Of a stretch of DNA of 64,000 nucleotides, positions 27,989 to 36,793 are shown in pieces (positions within the stretch are counted from its first letter, which is position 1; each line of letters opens with the position of its first letter). The stretch comes from Phytoamicus setariae (GTDB lineage: Bacteria > Pseudomonadota > Alphaproteobacteria > Rhizobiales > Rhizobiaceae), in the NCBI RefSeq assembly GCF_016722925.1, contig NZ_JAEQNC010000003.1, positions 1 through 64,000 on the forward strand, given 5' to 3'. Position numbers and translations under genes: made by a program. Below the pieces are notes generated by a model. The model saw nothing but the letters and a program-made list of their open reading frames with translations, was not told where the DNA came from and did no database searches.

Positions 27989-28007
27989 CTCTGAGCAAGG
28001 CAATCCG

Positions 28008-29300
28008 ATGACCGATACGCCAGCCGAGACAAGCCCCGCAATCCAGGTCCAATGCACCGAATGGATCGATGCGCCAGCGGATCTCGTCTGGACCGTGGTC
28101 GGCGACTTCGGTTCGGGTTGGCATCCAGCAATGGAAACATGCCGGCTCGAAATGACCAATGGGGCGGCAGAGCGCGTCTTCACCGTTGCCGGCGTCTCGA
28201 CGGTGTTTCGGGAGAGAATGCTGTTTCACAGCGACACGGAGCGCATGCTGTCTTACCGCATGATGGCCGGCAGCACCGTTCTTGACCGCTATGACGCAAC
28301 GGTTCGCGTCGTCGCCGATGGGGATGGCGCCAAAGTCGTCTGGAGCGCAGTACTCGCGGGCCAGGATCCGGACGCCGTCGCCGAAAGTGCGTCCGAGACA
28401 CGCGAGATATTTGCTGCTGGACTCGGCTTCCTGAAGCATCGCATCGAAATGCGCAGCCTTGTAGCCGAACTGCCCCACCGGATCGGCCAGCTGTCGGCCG
28501 GCGAAGGCGAGCTGGTGCTGTTCCTGCACGGCATCGGCGGGCGCAAGGAAAACTGGCGCCAGCAGATCCAGGCGCTCGCACCTCATGCACATGCCGTTGC
28601 CTTGGACCTTCGTGGATACGGCGAGAGCGATCTGGCTTTTGGCGAACTGAGGCTCGAAGATCATTTCGCCGACATCCATGCAGTCATGGCCGCTTACGGC
28701 GTCGAACGCGCCCATCTCGTCGGCATGTCCTACGGCAGCTGGATGGCCGCAAGTTTTGCCCATGCCTATCCGGATCGAGTGACAAGCCTTCTGCTGAGCG
28801 GCGGCTGTACCGGCATGTCCGAGGCCGAACCGGAAACGGTGCGGGCCTTTCGCGAGGCGCGCGAAGCGCCGCTCGACCGGGGGCTGACGCCAGCAGATAT
28901 CGCGCCGGATGTCGTGCGCATGTTGAAAGGGCCGCAATGCCCGCCGACAGCGGAGGCGGAACTGCTTGCGTCGATGAGCGCCATTCGGCCGGAAGCCTAT
29001 CGCGCTGCGGTCCGGTGCTTCACGTCGCCGCCCTTCCGGCTCGATTTTGCGCGCTTCGTCATGCCCGTGCTGATGATGACGGGAGAGCACGATCGCCTGG
29101 CGCCACCTGCGGAAATTTCCGGCGTGGCAAGGCGCATCGCAGCAGCCCGAGCCATGCACAAGTCTCCAGCGGAAGTACGGTTCGAAGTCTTGCCTGGGGC
29201 AGGTCATCTCTGCAATCTGGAGGCGCCCGAAAGCTATAACCGGCTTTTGACGGGATTTCTTTCCTCGCACCTCAGTAAGGCGGAGGCTCACATTGACTAA
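28008..29300 (+). CDS. SRPBCC domain fused to alpha/beta hydrolase
   Basis: A 430-residue fusion starting at the ATG at 28008, 19 bases after the flavoprotein stop. Residues 1-150 look like an SRPBCC/polyketide-cyclase-type ligand pocket ([27 protein letters not shown]). Residues 155-425 are an alpha/beta hydrolase: oxyanion region HGIGG at 174-178, nucleophile Ser241 in GMSYGS, Asp362 in GEHDRL and His400 in GAGHLCN. NicD-type deformylases and enol-lactone hydrolases share this hydrolase form, which fits a step after ring cleavage. The N-terminal fusion is unusual and may bind or tautomerise the substrate. Confidence 0.8.
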   Translation: MTDTPAETSPAIQVQCTEWIDAPADLVWTVVGDFGSGWHPAMETCRLEMTNGAAERVFTVAGVSTVFRERMLFHSDTERMLSYRMMAGSTVLDRYDATVRVVADGDGAKVVWSAVLAGQDPDAVAESASETREIFAAGLGFLKHRIEMRSLVAELPHRIGQLSAGEGELVLFLHGIGGRKENWRQQIQALAPHAHAVALDLRGYGESDLAFGELRLEDHFADIHAVMAAYGVERAHLVGMSYGSWMAASFAHAYPDRVTSLLLSGGCTGMSEAEPETVRAFREAREAPLDRGLTPADIAPDVVRMLKGPQCPPTAEAELLASMSAIRPEAYRAAVRCFTSPPFRLDFARFVMPVLMMTGEHDRLAPPAEISGVARRIAAARAMHKSPAEVRFEVLPGAGHLCNLEAPESYNRLLTGFLSSHLSKAEAHID

Positions 29301-30003
29301 ACAGCCAGGCAAATCGGCCGCCAAACGTGGCCGCATCCTTGATGCTGCCTTCGAAATCTTTGCCGCACGCGGCTTCTCCGGCGCGTCCATGGACGAGATC
29401 GCTAAACTGGCGGAGGTCTCCAAACCGACGCTCTACACCTATTTCGGTGACAAGGAAGGCCTGTTCACCGCCCTGCTCGACCTGCAGAAGGCCGATCTGC
29501 TCATCCCGTTCGAGCGGACAGAAGGCCACGACATGGTGGAGACCATGCTCGACTTTGGCATGAAATATGCCGTCTTTGCGCTGGATCCAAAGGTCATCGC
29601 TTTCGGCCGCATGGTCATTTCCGAAGCCGGGCGTTTTCCCGGCATCGGCCGGCTCTACCTGGAAGCGGGACCCGATCGGGCGCTCAACGGGATCGTCCGG
29701 TACATGGATGCGATGCGCGAGCGCGGCCGTCTGGCCTTCGATGACCACGAACTGGCGGCAGACGACTTCTGGTCACTGATCCTGTCGACGCCGCGCGGCA
29801 AGGCCCATCTGCGTCCGGAGCTGACATTCGAGGAGCTGCAGCCCGAACGCCACGTCATCAACGGCATCAGGGTGTTCCTGAAGGCCTACTCCACCAATGC
29901 CGAAGCCGACCTCGCCCTGCTGGGCCGGCTCAGCGAAGACCAATCAAGAATCAAGTTCATCGGGAGGGAACATGAGCGAACTGGAAAGCCTGCTGGAGGA
30001 TAA
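29293..30003 (+). CDS. TetR-family transcriptional regulator
   Basis: A 236-residue regulator. It starts with TTG at 29293, overlapping the end of the hydrolase gene by 8 bases. HTH residues about 12-58 read [49 protein letters not shown]. The C-terminal ligand domain has the form seen in AefR-like repressors ([24 protein letters not shown]). It lies within the operon and its end overlaps the next gene. It probably represses the divergent promoters at the palindrome 25483-25497 and is released by a pathway substrate or intermediate. Confidence 0.88.
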   Translation: MTKQPGKSAAKRGRILDAAFEIFAARGFSGASMDEIAKLAEVSKPTLYTYFGDKEGLFTALLDLQKADLLIPFERTEGHDMVETMLDFGMKYAVFALDPKVIAFGRMVISEAGRFPGIGRLYLEAGPDRALNGIVRYMDAMRERGRLAFDDHELAADDFWSLILSTPRGKAHLRPELTFEELQPERHVINGIRVFLKAYSTNAEADLALLGRLSEDQSRIKFIGREHERTGKPAGG

Positions 30004-31324
30004 GCACTGCCAATTCGCCACGATCGCGGCATCGGATACGAATGGCTTCCTTCGGGGCCAGCTCGTATCGCGCAAGGCGGTTTTGTCGATCGCGGAAAGC
30101 GGCATGGGGATGTCGCCCGTCACACTGGCGCTTGATCCGACGGATGTGGTGCTCCCGATGCCGGGGGTGTCGGATGACAACTCGGATTTCCATGACGCCA
30201 AGCTGCGTCTCGATCCGGGCTCCTGGCGTGAAATCCCCTGGCATGGCCAAGGCAAGCGCCTGCTGTTCCTGGCCGATTTCGATGGTGGCGAGGCGGCCAT
30301 CTGCCCCCGCGCCCTGCTCAAGAAAATCATCGCCGAGGCGCATGCCGAGGGTTTTTCGCCCAAATATGGGTTGGAGCTGGAATACACCCTTTTCAACGAG
30401 ACGCCGCAGTCGGCCAAGGACAAGGGCTACCGCGACCTGACACCCGCCACCACATTCGCCAGCCACGATCTCGTTCTCTACCAGAGCACGCAGAGCGAGT
30501 GGTACGATGCGCTGATCGACATGTGCGCCGATCTCCGGATCGATCTCTACAAGGCGCATGAGGAAATCGGCGCGGGCTTCATGGAAGTCTGCATCGGGGC
30601 GGGACGCGATCTCGGCCCGGCCGATCAAGCCGTCGTCCTCAGAACATTCCTCAAGGCTCTGGCAATCCGCAACGGCAAGATGGTGACCTTCATGCCGCGC
30701 TGGAGCGAGGCCGCCGACAGCCAGTCGACGCATATCCACCTTTCGCTGGTCGACAAAACCACAGGCAAGCCACTTTTCTGGCGGGAGGGCGACCCACGCA
30801 ACATGTCGCCACTGTTCCGGCATTTCCTCGGCGGTTTGCAGGCCTATCTCGGCGACCTGATGCTGATCTTCGCGCCGAGCGTCAATGCCTATCGCCGTTT
30901 TGCGCCGGGTACGTTTGCGCCGCCGTCGCTGAACTGGGGCTATGAAAACCGCACCGCGAGCTTGCGCGTGGTCGGCGACGATCCAGGCTCCCTGCGTTTT
31001 GAAAACCGGCTGCCGGGCTCGGATTCCAACCCCTACCTTTCGACGGCCGCGACGCTTGCCGCTGGCCTTGCCGGCATCCGCGGGAAGATCGAACCGCGCG
31101 AGGAGCTTCTCGGAAACGGTTATGCACAGGAGATCGATCCTGCCCTTCTGTTTCCGCGCACCATGCACGAAGCGATCGATCGCTTCCGCAATTCGGCCTT
31201 CGCTCGAAAGGCGCTCGGGGACCGCTTTGTCGAGAGCTTCGCGGCGACCCGGCAGGCGCAATTGGACGAGTTTGCCAGAAAGGTGCCCGACGTGGAGCTT
31301 GCCCGGTTCTTCGAACTCGGCTGA
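29972..31324 (+). CDS. Glutamine-synthetase-like gamma-glutamyl ligase
   Basis: A 450-residue protein starting at the ATG at 29972 behind GGGAGG and overlapping the TetR stop by 32 bases. The GS fold is clear: metal ligand motif [30 protein letters not shown], and the ATP/ammonia region [29 protein letters not shown]. Sequences of this type include PuuA and IpuC, which join glutamate to an amine rather than ammonia. In a catabolic operon with no other nitrogen genes, amine capture by gamma-glutamylation is more likely than nitrogen assimilation. The amine is unknown. Confidence 0.82.
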   Translation: MSELESLLEDKHCQFATIAASDTNGFLRGQLVSRKAVLSIAESGMGMSPVTLALDPTDVVLPMPGVSDDNSDFHDAKLRLDPGSWREIPWHGQGKRLLFLADFDGGEAAICPRALLKKIIAEAHAEGFSPKYGLELEYTLFNETPQSAKDKGYRDLTPATTFASHDLVLYQSTQSEWYDALIDMCADLRIDLYKAHEEIGAGFMEVCIGAGRDLGPADQAVVLRTFLKALAIRNGKMVTFMPRWSEAADSQSTHIHLSLVDKTTGKPLFWREGDPRNMSPLFRHFLGGLQAYLGDLMLIFAPSVNAYRRFAPGTFAPPSLNWGYENRTASLRVVGDDPGSLRFENRLPGSDSNPYLSTAATLAAGLAGIRGKIEPREELLGNGYAQEIDPALLFPRTMHEAIDRFRNSAFARKALGDRFVESFAATRQAQLDEFARKVPDVELARFFELG

Positions 31325-31341
31325 CAACAAGGAGGACGCGC

Positions 31342-32502
31342 ATGATCATGCAACCCATCCAGACCGAACTGCGCCAGCTGTTCGTCGAGGGCATGAGCAG
31401 GGTGGCATCGGCCGTCACTGTCGTCACCACGGATGGCGAGGCCGGTCGACACGGGGTCACCGTCAGTTCGATGACCTCGGTTTCGGCCGACACGACCAAG
31501 CCGTCGCTGCTGATCAGCGTGCACCACCTGAGCCCGGCCTGCGAAGCGATCCGCAAGAACGGCCGCTTCTGCGCCAATGTGCTGAGCGGCAGCCAGAGTG
31601 GACTGTCCGACCTGTTTTCGGGCCGACTCAAGCCGGAAAGCGGCGACAGGTTTGCCGAGACGGCCTGGCATGCCGGGGCAACCGGCGCCCCGGTGATCGA
31701 GGGGGCCATCGTTTCCTTCGATTGCGCGCTTCGCACCGCGCTCGTCTGGGGCACGCATTGCATCTTCATCGGCGAAGCTGAGAACATTGAAATGTCCGAG
31801 CAGCGCTCGCCGCTCGTCTATGCCAATCGCGGCTACCGGCGGGCGGTACCCATCGCGACCCCAGAGCAGGCGGTTCCAGTCGTTGAAGAAGAACTGCGCG
31901 TCGGCTTTTTCATGACGCTAGCACCGCAATTCCTTCCGTCGCTGATCGCCGAGTTCTCCAGTCTACATCCGACCACCGGCATACGGCTGCTCGAAACGGA
32001 TCACGAGGATCTCGTCGAGCAATTGCGCGCCGGGCGCATCGACGCCGCGATCAGCTACCGGCTGGCCATGCCTGCGGACCTCTCGATCGAGACACTGCGC
32101 CGGGCGCAGCCGCATGTCCTGCTGCCAACCGATCATCTCCTGGCCGCAAGCGCCGGGCTCGGCGTTGCGGATCTTGCCGACCTGCCAATGGTTCTGCTCG
32201 ATTATCCATCGGTGCGAACCGCTATCAACGCCCTGTTCCAGCGGCATGGCCATAAACCCGCGATCCGCTTTCAGTCACCCTCTTTCGAGATGGTGCGGGC
32301 ACTGGTCGCGCATGGTCTGGGCTATTCGATCGCGCCGCATCTTCCCAGCGATCTGGCCTCTCCGGACGGCAAGCAACTGGTGGCGATCCCGCTGATGGAA
32401 ACATTTGCCGAGGCCGACATCGTCGTCCTGCTTCGGCCCGGCACCAAGCTGGCGAGCACCATGGACGCCTTCCTATCACAGTGCAGAAAACTCATTGAAT
32501 AA
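31342..32502 (+). CDS. Flavin reductase fused to a LysR-type effector-binding domain
   Basis: A 386-residue fusion. Residues about 8-170 form a flavin reductase of the HpaC/NtaB type (FVEGMSRVASAVTVVTTDGEAGRHGVTVSSMTSVSAD and PSLLISVHHLSPACEAI, RFCANVLS). Residues about 185-386 match the substrate-binding domain of LysR regulators (LRVGFFMTLAPQFLPSLIAEFSSLHPTTGIRLLETDHEDLVEQLRAGRIDAAISYRL), but no helix-turn-helix is present. It can supply reduced flavin to the monooxygenase at 26624. By analogy with the Acinetobacter 4-hydroxyphenylacetate hydroxylase reductase, whose MarR-like tail gates activity, the added domain may sense substrate. This function is inferred. Confidence 0.82.
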   Translation: MIMQPIQTELRQLFVEGMSRVASAVTVVTTDGEAGRHGVTVSSMTSVSADTTKPSLLISVHHLSPACEAIRKNGRFCANVLSGSQSGLSDLFSGRLKPESGDRFAETAWHAGATGAPVIEGAIVSFDCALRTALVWGTHCIFIGEAENIEMSEQRSPLVYANRGYRRAVPIATPEQAVPVVEEELRVGFFMTLAPQFLPSLIAEFSSLHPTTGIRLLETDHEDLVEQLRAGRIDAAISYRLAMPADLSIETLRRAQPHVLLPTDHLLAASAGLGVADLADLPMVLLDYPSVRTAINALFQRHGHKPAIRFQSPSFEMVRALVAHGLGYSIAPHLPSDLASPDGKQLVAIPLMETFAEADIVVLLRPGTKLASTMDAFLSQCRKLIE

Positions 32503-32529
32503 ACAACGAACTTCGGAGGGGAAGTCACA

Positions 32530-33726
32530 ATGACGTTTCAGAAAAGCCAAGAAAATCCAATCGACAAGACATCCGTCTATGTCGCCGCCGGACTGATATC
32601 CGCCGCCGGCGCATTGCTTCTCAACGTGTTGCCGGTTCTGTTCGGGACGCTGGCGGAGGCGTTCGGCCTGGGAGAGGCCGAGCTCGGAAATCTGGCCTTC
32701 AGCGCCAATATCGGCTTTGCGCTGCTCGGCATCATCTCGCTCGCCTGGGTGCGCAAGACAAGCTGGCGGACCATTTCGATCATCGCGTCGGCCGTGGTCA
32801 CGCTGGCCATCCTCTACATCTGGACCAAGCCATCCTACGGCGGATTGCTCGCGGCCATGGCAGTTGCCGGTGCTGGCACCGGCGCGCTCTACGCGCTTGC
32901 CATGGTGATTTTCGGCGACAGTTCGCAGCCGGAACGCGCCTATGGCTTCAAGCTCGGCATGGAAACGCTGCCGGGCGTGGTGCTGCTGGTGCTGCTGCCG
33001 GTCGTCATTGCGCCGGCATGGGGTTTCGGTGGCGTAATGATCACGCTGGCGCTGGCCGCTGTCCTGATGGGCATCGTGCCCTTGCCATGGGTTCCGGCTC
33101 GCGGTCTCGACCGTTCGGGTGACGCCTCCCCGACGCACGATCACGTTCCGCACGGCTCTGCTTCAACGACCGTCTGGCTGAGCCTGCTCGCCAGCCTTAT
33201 CTTCCTGATGGGTATCATCGCGATCTGGGCGTTCCTCGAACTTATCGGCAAGCAGACAGGGCTTTCGTCGGATACGATCGGCATGGTCCTTTCAGCCGGC
33301 TTCTTCGTCAACGCCATTGGCGGTTTCATCGCAGCCGGACTGGGCCTCAAGGTCGGCCGTATCACGCCGGTGGTTATTGTCATCGCGGCGGAACTTCTCG
33401 GCCTCGTATTGATCGGGCAATTCGCTTCCGTCACCACATTTGCAGTCGGTGTGATGCTGTTTCTGTTCTCGATCAACTTCGTGCTCGCCTACACATTCGG
33501 CCTGATGGCGGAATACGACCTTTCGGGCAAGCTCGTGGCGCTGGGTTCCGTATGCCTGTCGCTTGGCGGCGCGCTCGGTCCAATGATTTCCGGTAACATC
33601 ATCGAATCCTCTGGATATACGGCCGCGCTGGTCTTTTCCGGTGGCTGCTCGTTGGTGGCGCTTGCCATCTACGCCTCACTGGCACGACGGGCTAGCCAGC
33701 TGACGCTCGCGCCCTCGCAACCCTAA
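32530..33726 (+). CDS. MFS transporter
   Basis: A 398-residue membrane protein with about twelve hydrophobic segments (first: VAAGLISAAGALLLNVLPVLFGTL). Topology and length are those of major-facilitator uptake or efflux proteins. The ATG follows GGAGGGG. It is the last gene of the operon starting at 25581 and probably carries the pathway substrate or a product. The direction of transport cannot be read from the sequence. Confidence 0.85.
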   Translation: MTFQKSQENPIDKTSVYVAAGLISAAGALLLNVLPVLFGTLAEAFGLGEAELGNLAFSANIGFALLGIISLAWVRKTSWRTISIIASAVVTLAILYIWTKPSYGGLLAAMAVAGAGTGALYALAMVIFGDSSQPERAYGFKLGMETLPGVVLLVLLPVVIAPAWGFGGVMITLALAAVLMGIVPLPWVPARGLDRSGDASPTHDHVPHGSASTTVWLSLLASLIFLMGIIAIWAFLELIGKQTGLSSDTIGMVLSAGFFVNAIGGFIAAGLGLKVGRITPVVIVIAAELLGLVLIGQFASVTTFAVGVMLFLFSINFVLAYTFGLMAEYDLSGKLVALGSVCLSLGGALGPMISGNIIESSGYTAALVFSGGCSLVALAIYASLARRASQLTLAPSQP

Positions 33727-33751
33727 TGTTGCCGAAGCCGGGACGCTGATA

Positions 33752-33774
33752 GTGAGAGCGCGTCGCGCTCTCAC
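33752..33774. terminator. Hairpin ending the catabolic operon
   Basis: GTGAGAGCG (33752-33760) and CGCTCTCAC (33766-33774), a 9-bp perfect stem around CGTCG, between the MFS gene and the convergent uxuA. No long T run follows. Likely a shared terminator. Confidence 0.6.
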
Positions 33775-33819
33775 ACCTGTTCGACAACGATCGAGAACTG
33801 TTCGTCTGCCCGATTTCTG

Positions 33820-35010
33820 CTATATGCTGCTGTCGAGAAACCGGTGGGCCATGCGCATGGCGCCCCGGAGTTCGGCGAGTCCCTTGAGACGGCCAATCAG
33901 TGAATAGCCTGGGTTGATCCGCGACTTGCCGATATCATCGGCGAGCAGATGGCCGTGATCGGGCCGCATCGGGATTTTCCAGTCACTTCGTCCCTCGCGC
34001 CGACGGCGGAGTTCTTCCCGGGTCAGAGCGATCACCACCGCTTCCATATCCGTGGAGCCATCGAGATGATCCGCCTCATAGAACGAACCATCCGGCTCCA
34101 GCGTCACATTGCGAAGATGGGTAAAATGGATGCGGCTTGCGAACTCCTCTACCATAGCCGGCAGGTCATTGTCCGGTCGCGCGCCAAAGGAACCGGCGCA
34201 GAACGTCAATCCGTTTTCCCGAAGATCGACCGCCGCCAGGATTGCCCGTGCGTCTGCCGCCGTAGACACCACCCGCGGCAGGCCAAACAGTGAAAACGGC
34301 GGATCGTCGGGATGGATGCACATGTTGACGCCGCATTCCGCGGCGACCGGGATGATCTCGGACAAGAAGTCAAACAGGTTGGATCGCAACGCGTCGGCAT
34401 CGATGTCGCGATATTCGGCGAGTGCGGATCGGAATGCGGGCCGGTCGTAGACACGCTCGGTTGCCGGCAGCCCGGCAATCAGGTTCCTCTCGATCCGCTC
34501 TGCGGTGTCGTTATCCATGGCCTTGAAGCGCATTTCAGCTTCTGCCACACGGCCATTGTTGTAATCGTCGGCCGCATTGTGTCGTTCGAGGATGAAGATG
34601 TCATAGGCGGCGAAATCGACCGCATCGAACCGCAACGCATAACCAGTTGATGGCAGCCGGTACATGAGATCCGTGCGCGTCCAGTCGACCACCGGCATGA
34701 AATTGTAGCAAACCGTGCGAATTCCGGCTTCCGCCAGTGCGTGGATCGTCTGCTTGTACTGATCGATATAAACGCGCCGCTCGGGCGACCCGATTTTGAT
34801 CGAATTTTGCACCGGAATGCTTTCGACCACCGACCATGTCAGGCCGGCAGCTTCGATGGTCCTTTGATGTGCGGCAATTTCGGACGCCGGCCACGCCGAG
34901 CCGTCATAGATGTGGTGCAAGGCCGTGACGATGCCGGTGGCACCCGCCTGCCTGATGTGATCGAGCGGCACCGGATCCGTTGAACCATACCAGCGAAAAC
35001 ACTCCTGCAT
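33820..35010 (-). CDS. uxuA: D-mannonate dehydratase
   Basis: A 396-residue UxuA protein (D-mannonate to 2-keto-3-deoxy-D-gluconate, glucuronate branch). The ATG at 35010 is better spaced from GGGAGG than the ATG at 35013. The opening [34 protein letters not shown] is characteristic, as are [36 protein letters not shown]-like text ([15 protein letters not shown]), and [12 protein letters not shown] at the C-terminus, which carry metal-binding His and Asp residues. It is divergent from a FadR-type regulator. Confidence 0.95.
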   Translation of the reverse strand: MQECFRWYGSTDPVPLDHIRQAGATGIVTALHHIYDGSAWPASEIAAHQRTIEAAGLTWSVVESIPVQNSIKIGSPERRVYIDQYKQTIHALAEAGIRTVCYNFMPVVDWTRTDLMYRLPSTGYALRFDAVDFAAYDIFILERHNAADDYNNGRVAEAEMRFKAMDNDTAERIERNLIAGLPATERVYDRPAFRSALAEYRDIDADALRSNLFDFLSEIIPVAAECGVNMCIHPDDPPFSLFGLPRVVSTAADARAILAAVDLRENGLTFCAGSFGARPDNDLPAMVEEFASRIHFTHLRNVTLEPDGSFYEADHLDGSTDMEAVVIALTREELRRRREGRSDWKIPMRPDHGHLLADDIGKSRINPGYSLIGRLKGLAELRGAMRMAHRFLDSSI

Positions 35011-35029
35011 CATGCGCCTCCCGTTTTAT

Positions 35030-35114
35030 TTGTTGGACCACAGTGCAAGATACTTTGCAATATCGCAGCGAGATAGGCAGAAGGATTGACAACTTTTGTG
35101 ATCCAGTCCAACAA
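35030..35114. promoter_or_regulatory. Inverted pair of regulator-site candidates at uxuA
   Basis: TTGTTGGAC at 35030-35038 and its reverse complement GTCCAACAA at 35106-35114 lie in the gap between uxuA and the divergent FadR-type regulator. The first is followed by CACA and the second is preceded by TGTGATCCA, so the flanks are also related. Probably operators for the adjacent regulator. Confidence 0.5.
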
Positions 35115-35148
35115 TTAGCCAGTTTATAGACCCAGCCAACGGGTAAGC

Positions 35149-35886
35149 ATGGAAACCATCGAAACGCCAGAGCCGAAGGATGTCCCGCGCGGCTCTGCCG
35201 TCGAGCGGCTGGTTGAAAGCGTGCAGGAAATGATAGCCGAGCGTGGCCTGGCTTTCGGCGACCCACTGCCAACCGAGCGGGAACTCGGGCAATTGTTCGG
35301 GGGTAGCCGCAACACCGTGCGCGAAGCGCTGCAATATCTGCGGGCTTACGGCATCATCGACATTAGGCCCAAGACCGGCGCGGTTCTAGCCAATCGGCAG
35401 AGCCACGCCGTTGCCCGGCTGATGACGCTTCACCACAAAATCTCGCCGGCCTCCTTCCGGGAGGTTCAAGGGTTTCGCAAGATTGTCGAGTCGGCAGCGG
35501 GCGAAGCGATAATCATGCGGGCGAACGAAGGCGATCTGCTGCGGCTGGAGCAAACAAACCGGCAACTGCTCGAATGCAGCGATGTTGAAGGGTCCGCCCA
35601 CCAGGATTTTGCGTTCCATGACTTGCTGGTCAGCCTTGCCGGCAACAGCGTGCTGCACGCTAGCTATCTATATCAGCACAATGCGATCCTCGACATCATG
35701 ACGCTCGGCAAGGAAAACCGCCCGATCAACGAGGCGACGTTCGATGCGCACCAGGAAATCATCGATGCACTAAGGGCGCGCGACCGTATCGCCTTTGCCT
35801 ATCTACTCAATCGCCATCTGGATTTCGGCATGCAGTTCGTAGAGGCGGAAAACCATTCACCGGGAGACATTGATGGCGGAGTTTGA
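35149..35886 (+). CDS. GntR/FadR-family transcriptional regulator (UxuR-like)
   Basis: A 245-residue regulator. The winged helix includes GLAFGDPLPTERELGQLFGGSRNTVREALQYLRAYGIIDIRPKTGAVL (about 34-80). An FCD ligand-binding domain follows (QGFRKIVESAAGEAIIMRA and FHDLLVSLAGNSVLHASY). FadR-group members next to uxuA usually respond to hexuronate intermediates. It is divergent from uxuA and overlaps the start of the SDR gene, so it may control both sides. Confidence 0.9.
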   Translation: METIETPEPKDVPRGSAVERLVESVQEMIAERGLAFGDPLPTERELGQLFGGSRNTVREALQYLRAYGIIDIRPKTGAVLANRQSHAVARLMTLHHKISPASFREVQGFRKIVESAAGEAIIMRANEGDLLRLEQTNRQLLECSDVEGSAHQDFAFHDLLVSLAGNSVLHASYLYQHNAILDIMTLGKENRPINEATFDAHQEIIDALRARDRIAFAYLLNRHLDFGMQFVEAENHSPGDIDGGV

Positions 35887-36658
35887 AGGTAAGGTCGCGC
35901 TGGTTACCGGAACGTCCGGTATTGGGCGCGCCTCAGCGCTGGAACTGGCAAGATCCGGCGCGCGCGTTCTATGCCTTGGTATAGACGACGGCGCCAATGG
36001 CGAGCTCACTGCGATCGGTAAAGCAGAAGGGTTCGATATCGTTGTCCGCAAAGCCGATGTCTCGCGGCCAGACGAAGTGCAGGCGGCAATCGTCACTCTT
36101 GAATCAGACTTCGGAGGGCTGGATATTATCGTCAATTCGGCGGCCATCCACCCCTATGGCACGGTCGTGGATACCGATCCCGAAGTGTTTCTGCGTGCCT
36201 ATGCGGTCAATGTCGGCTCCATCCAGCTTACCGCGCGCTACGGCATTCCGCTGATGAGAAAGCGCGGTGGCGGGGCGATCATCAATATCGCCTCGGTTCA
36301 GGGGCATGCGTGCCAGAAGAATGTCGCGGCCTATGTCGCGACCAAAGGCGCGATCCACGCGCTGACCCGTGCCATGGCCATCGATCATGCGAGCGACAAA
36401 ATCCGGGTGAACTCGGTCAGCCCCGGCTCGGTTCGCACCCCGATTCTGGAATTGGCCGCCCGGACGTTCGATGGCAACAATGCCGACATAGAGGATGTCT
36501 TCAAGCGATTTGGCGCCGCCCATCCCATCGGTCGGATCGGCGAGCCGGAAGAGATCGCAGCACTCGTTGCATTTCTTGCTTCCCGCCGCGCCGGCTTCAT
36601 TACAGGGGCCGACTACAGCATCGATGGTGGTCTACTGGCCGGACTGGGGGTGCAGTAA
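35873..36658 (+). CDS. SDR-family oxidoreductase
   Basis: A 261-residue short-chain dehydrogenase beginning at the ATG at 35873, within the end of the regulator gene; CGGGAG serves as ribosome site. NAD-binding loop TGTSGIGRASALELA, NSAAIHPYG, catalytic Ser in IINIASVQGH, Tyr-Lys in AAYVATKGAIHAL. The end (FITGADYSIDGGLLAGLG) is typical. With uxuA and the downstream sugar genes it probably oxidises or reduces a sugar, sugar alcohol or sugar acid; it could stand in for fructuronate reductase. Confidence 0.88.
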   Translation: MAEFEGKVALVTGTSGIGRASALELARSGARVLCLGIDDGANGELTAIGKAEGFDIVVRKADVSRPDEVQAAIVTLESDFGGLDIIVNSAAIHPYGTVVDTDPEVFLRAYAVNVGSIQLTARYGIPLMRKRGGGAIINIASVQGHACQKNVAAYVATKGAIHALTRAMAIDHASDKIRVNSVSPGSVRTPILELAARTFDGNNADIEDVFKRFGAAHPIGRIGEPEEIAALVAFLASRRAGFITGADYSIDGGLLAGLGVQ

Positions 36659-36793
36659 AGGCAGGGCGGCGAAATCGAAGGCAGCGGCATAGATGCGTTA
36701 TCTTGCGTTTTTACGCAGCTTTATGCGCTTTCAATATTGACATGCGGCACAAAAGCGCCGACGCTTATGGACGTCATCGCATGGGAGGTTCGC

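Noticed and set aside
26435-28183. A 582-codon open frame on the minus strand
   Set aside because: Antisense to the flavoprotein gene, which has clear family motifs; the shadow has no recognisable fold.
27858-29423. A 521-codon open frame on the minus strand
   Set aside because: Antisense to the SRPBCC-hydrolase fusion with its intact catalytic triad.
29957-31330. A 457-codon open frame on the minus strand
   Set aside because: Exact antisense shadow of the GS-like gene.
23757-33726. Nicotinate (nic) degradation cluster
   Set aside because: Only the NicX-like gene and a hydrolase fit; NicAB, NicC and the maleamate amidase NicF are missing and several other genes have no counterpart.
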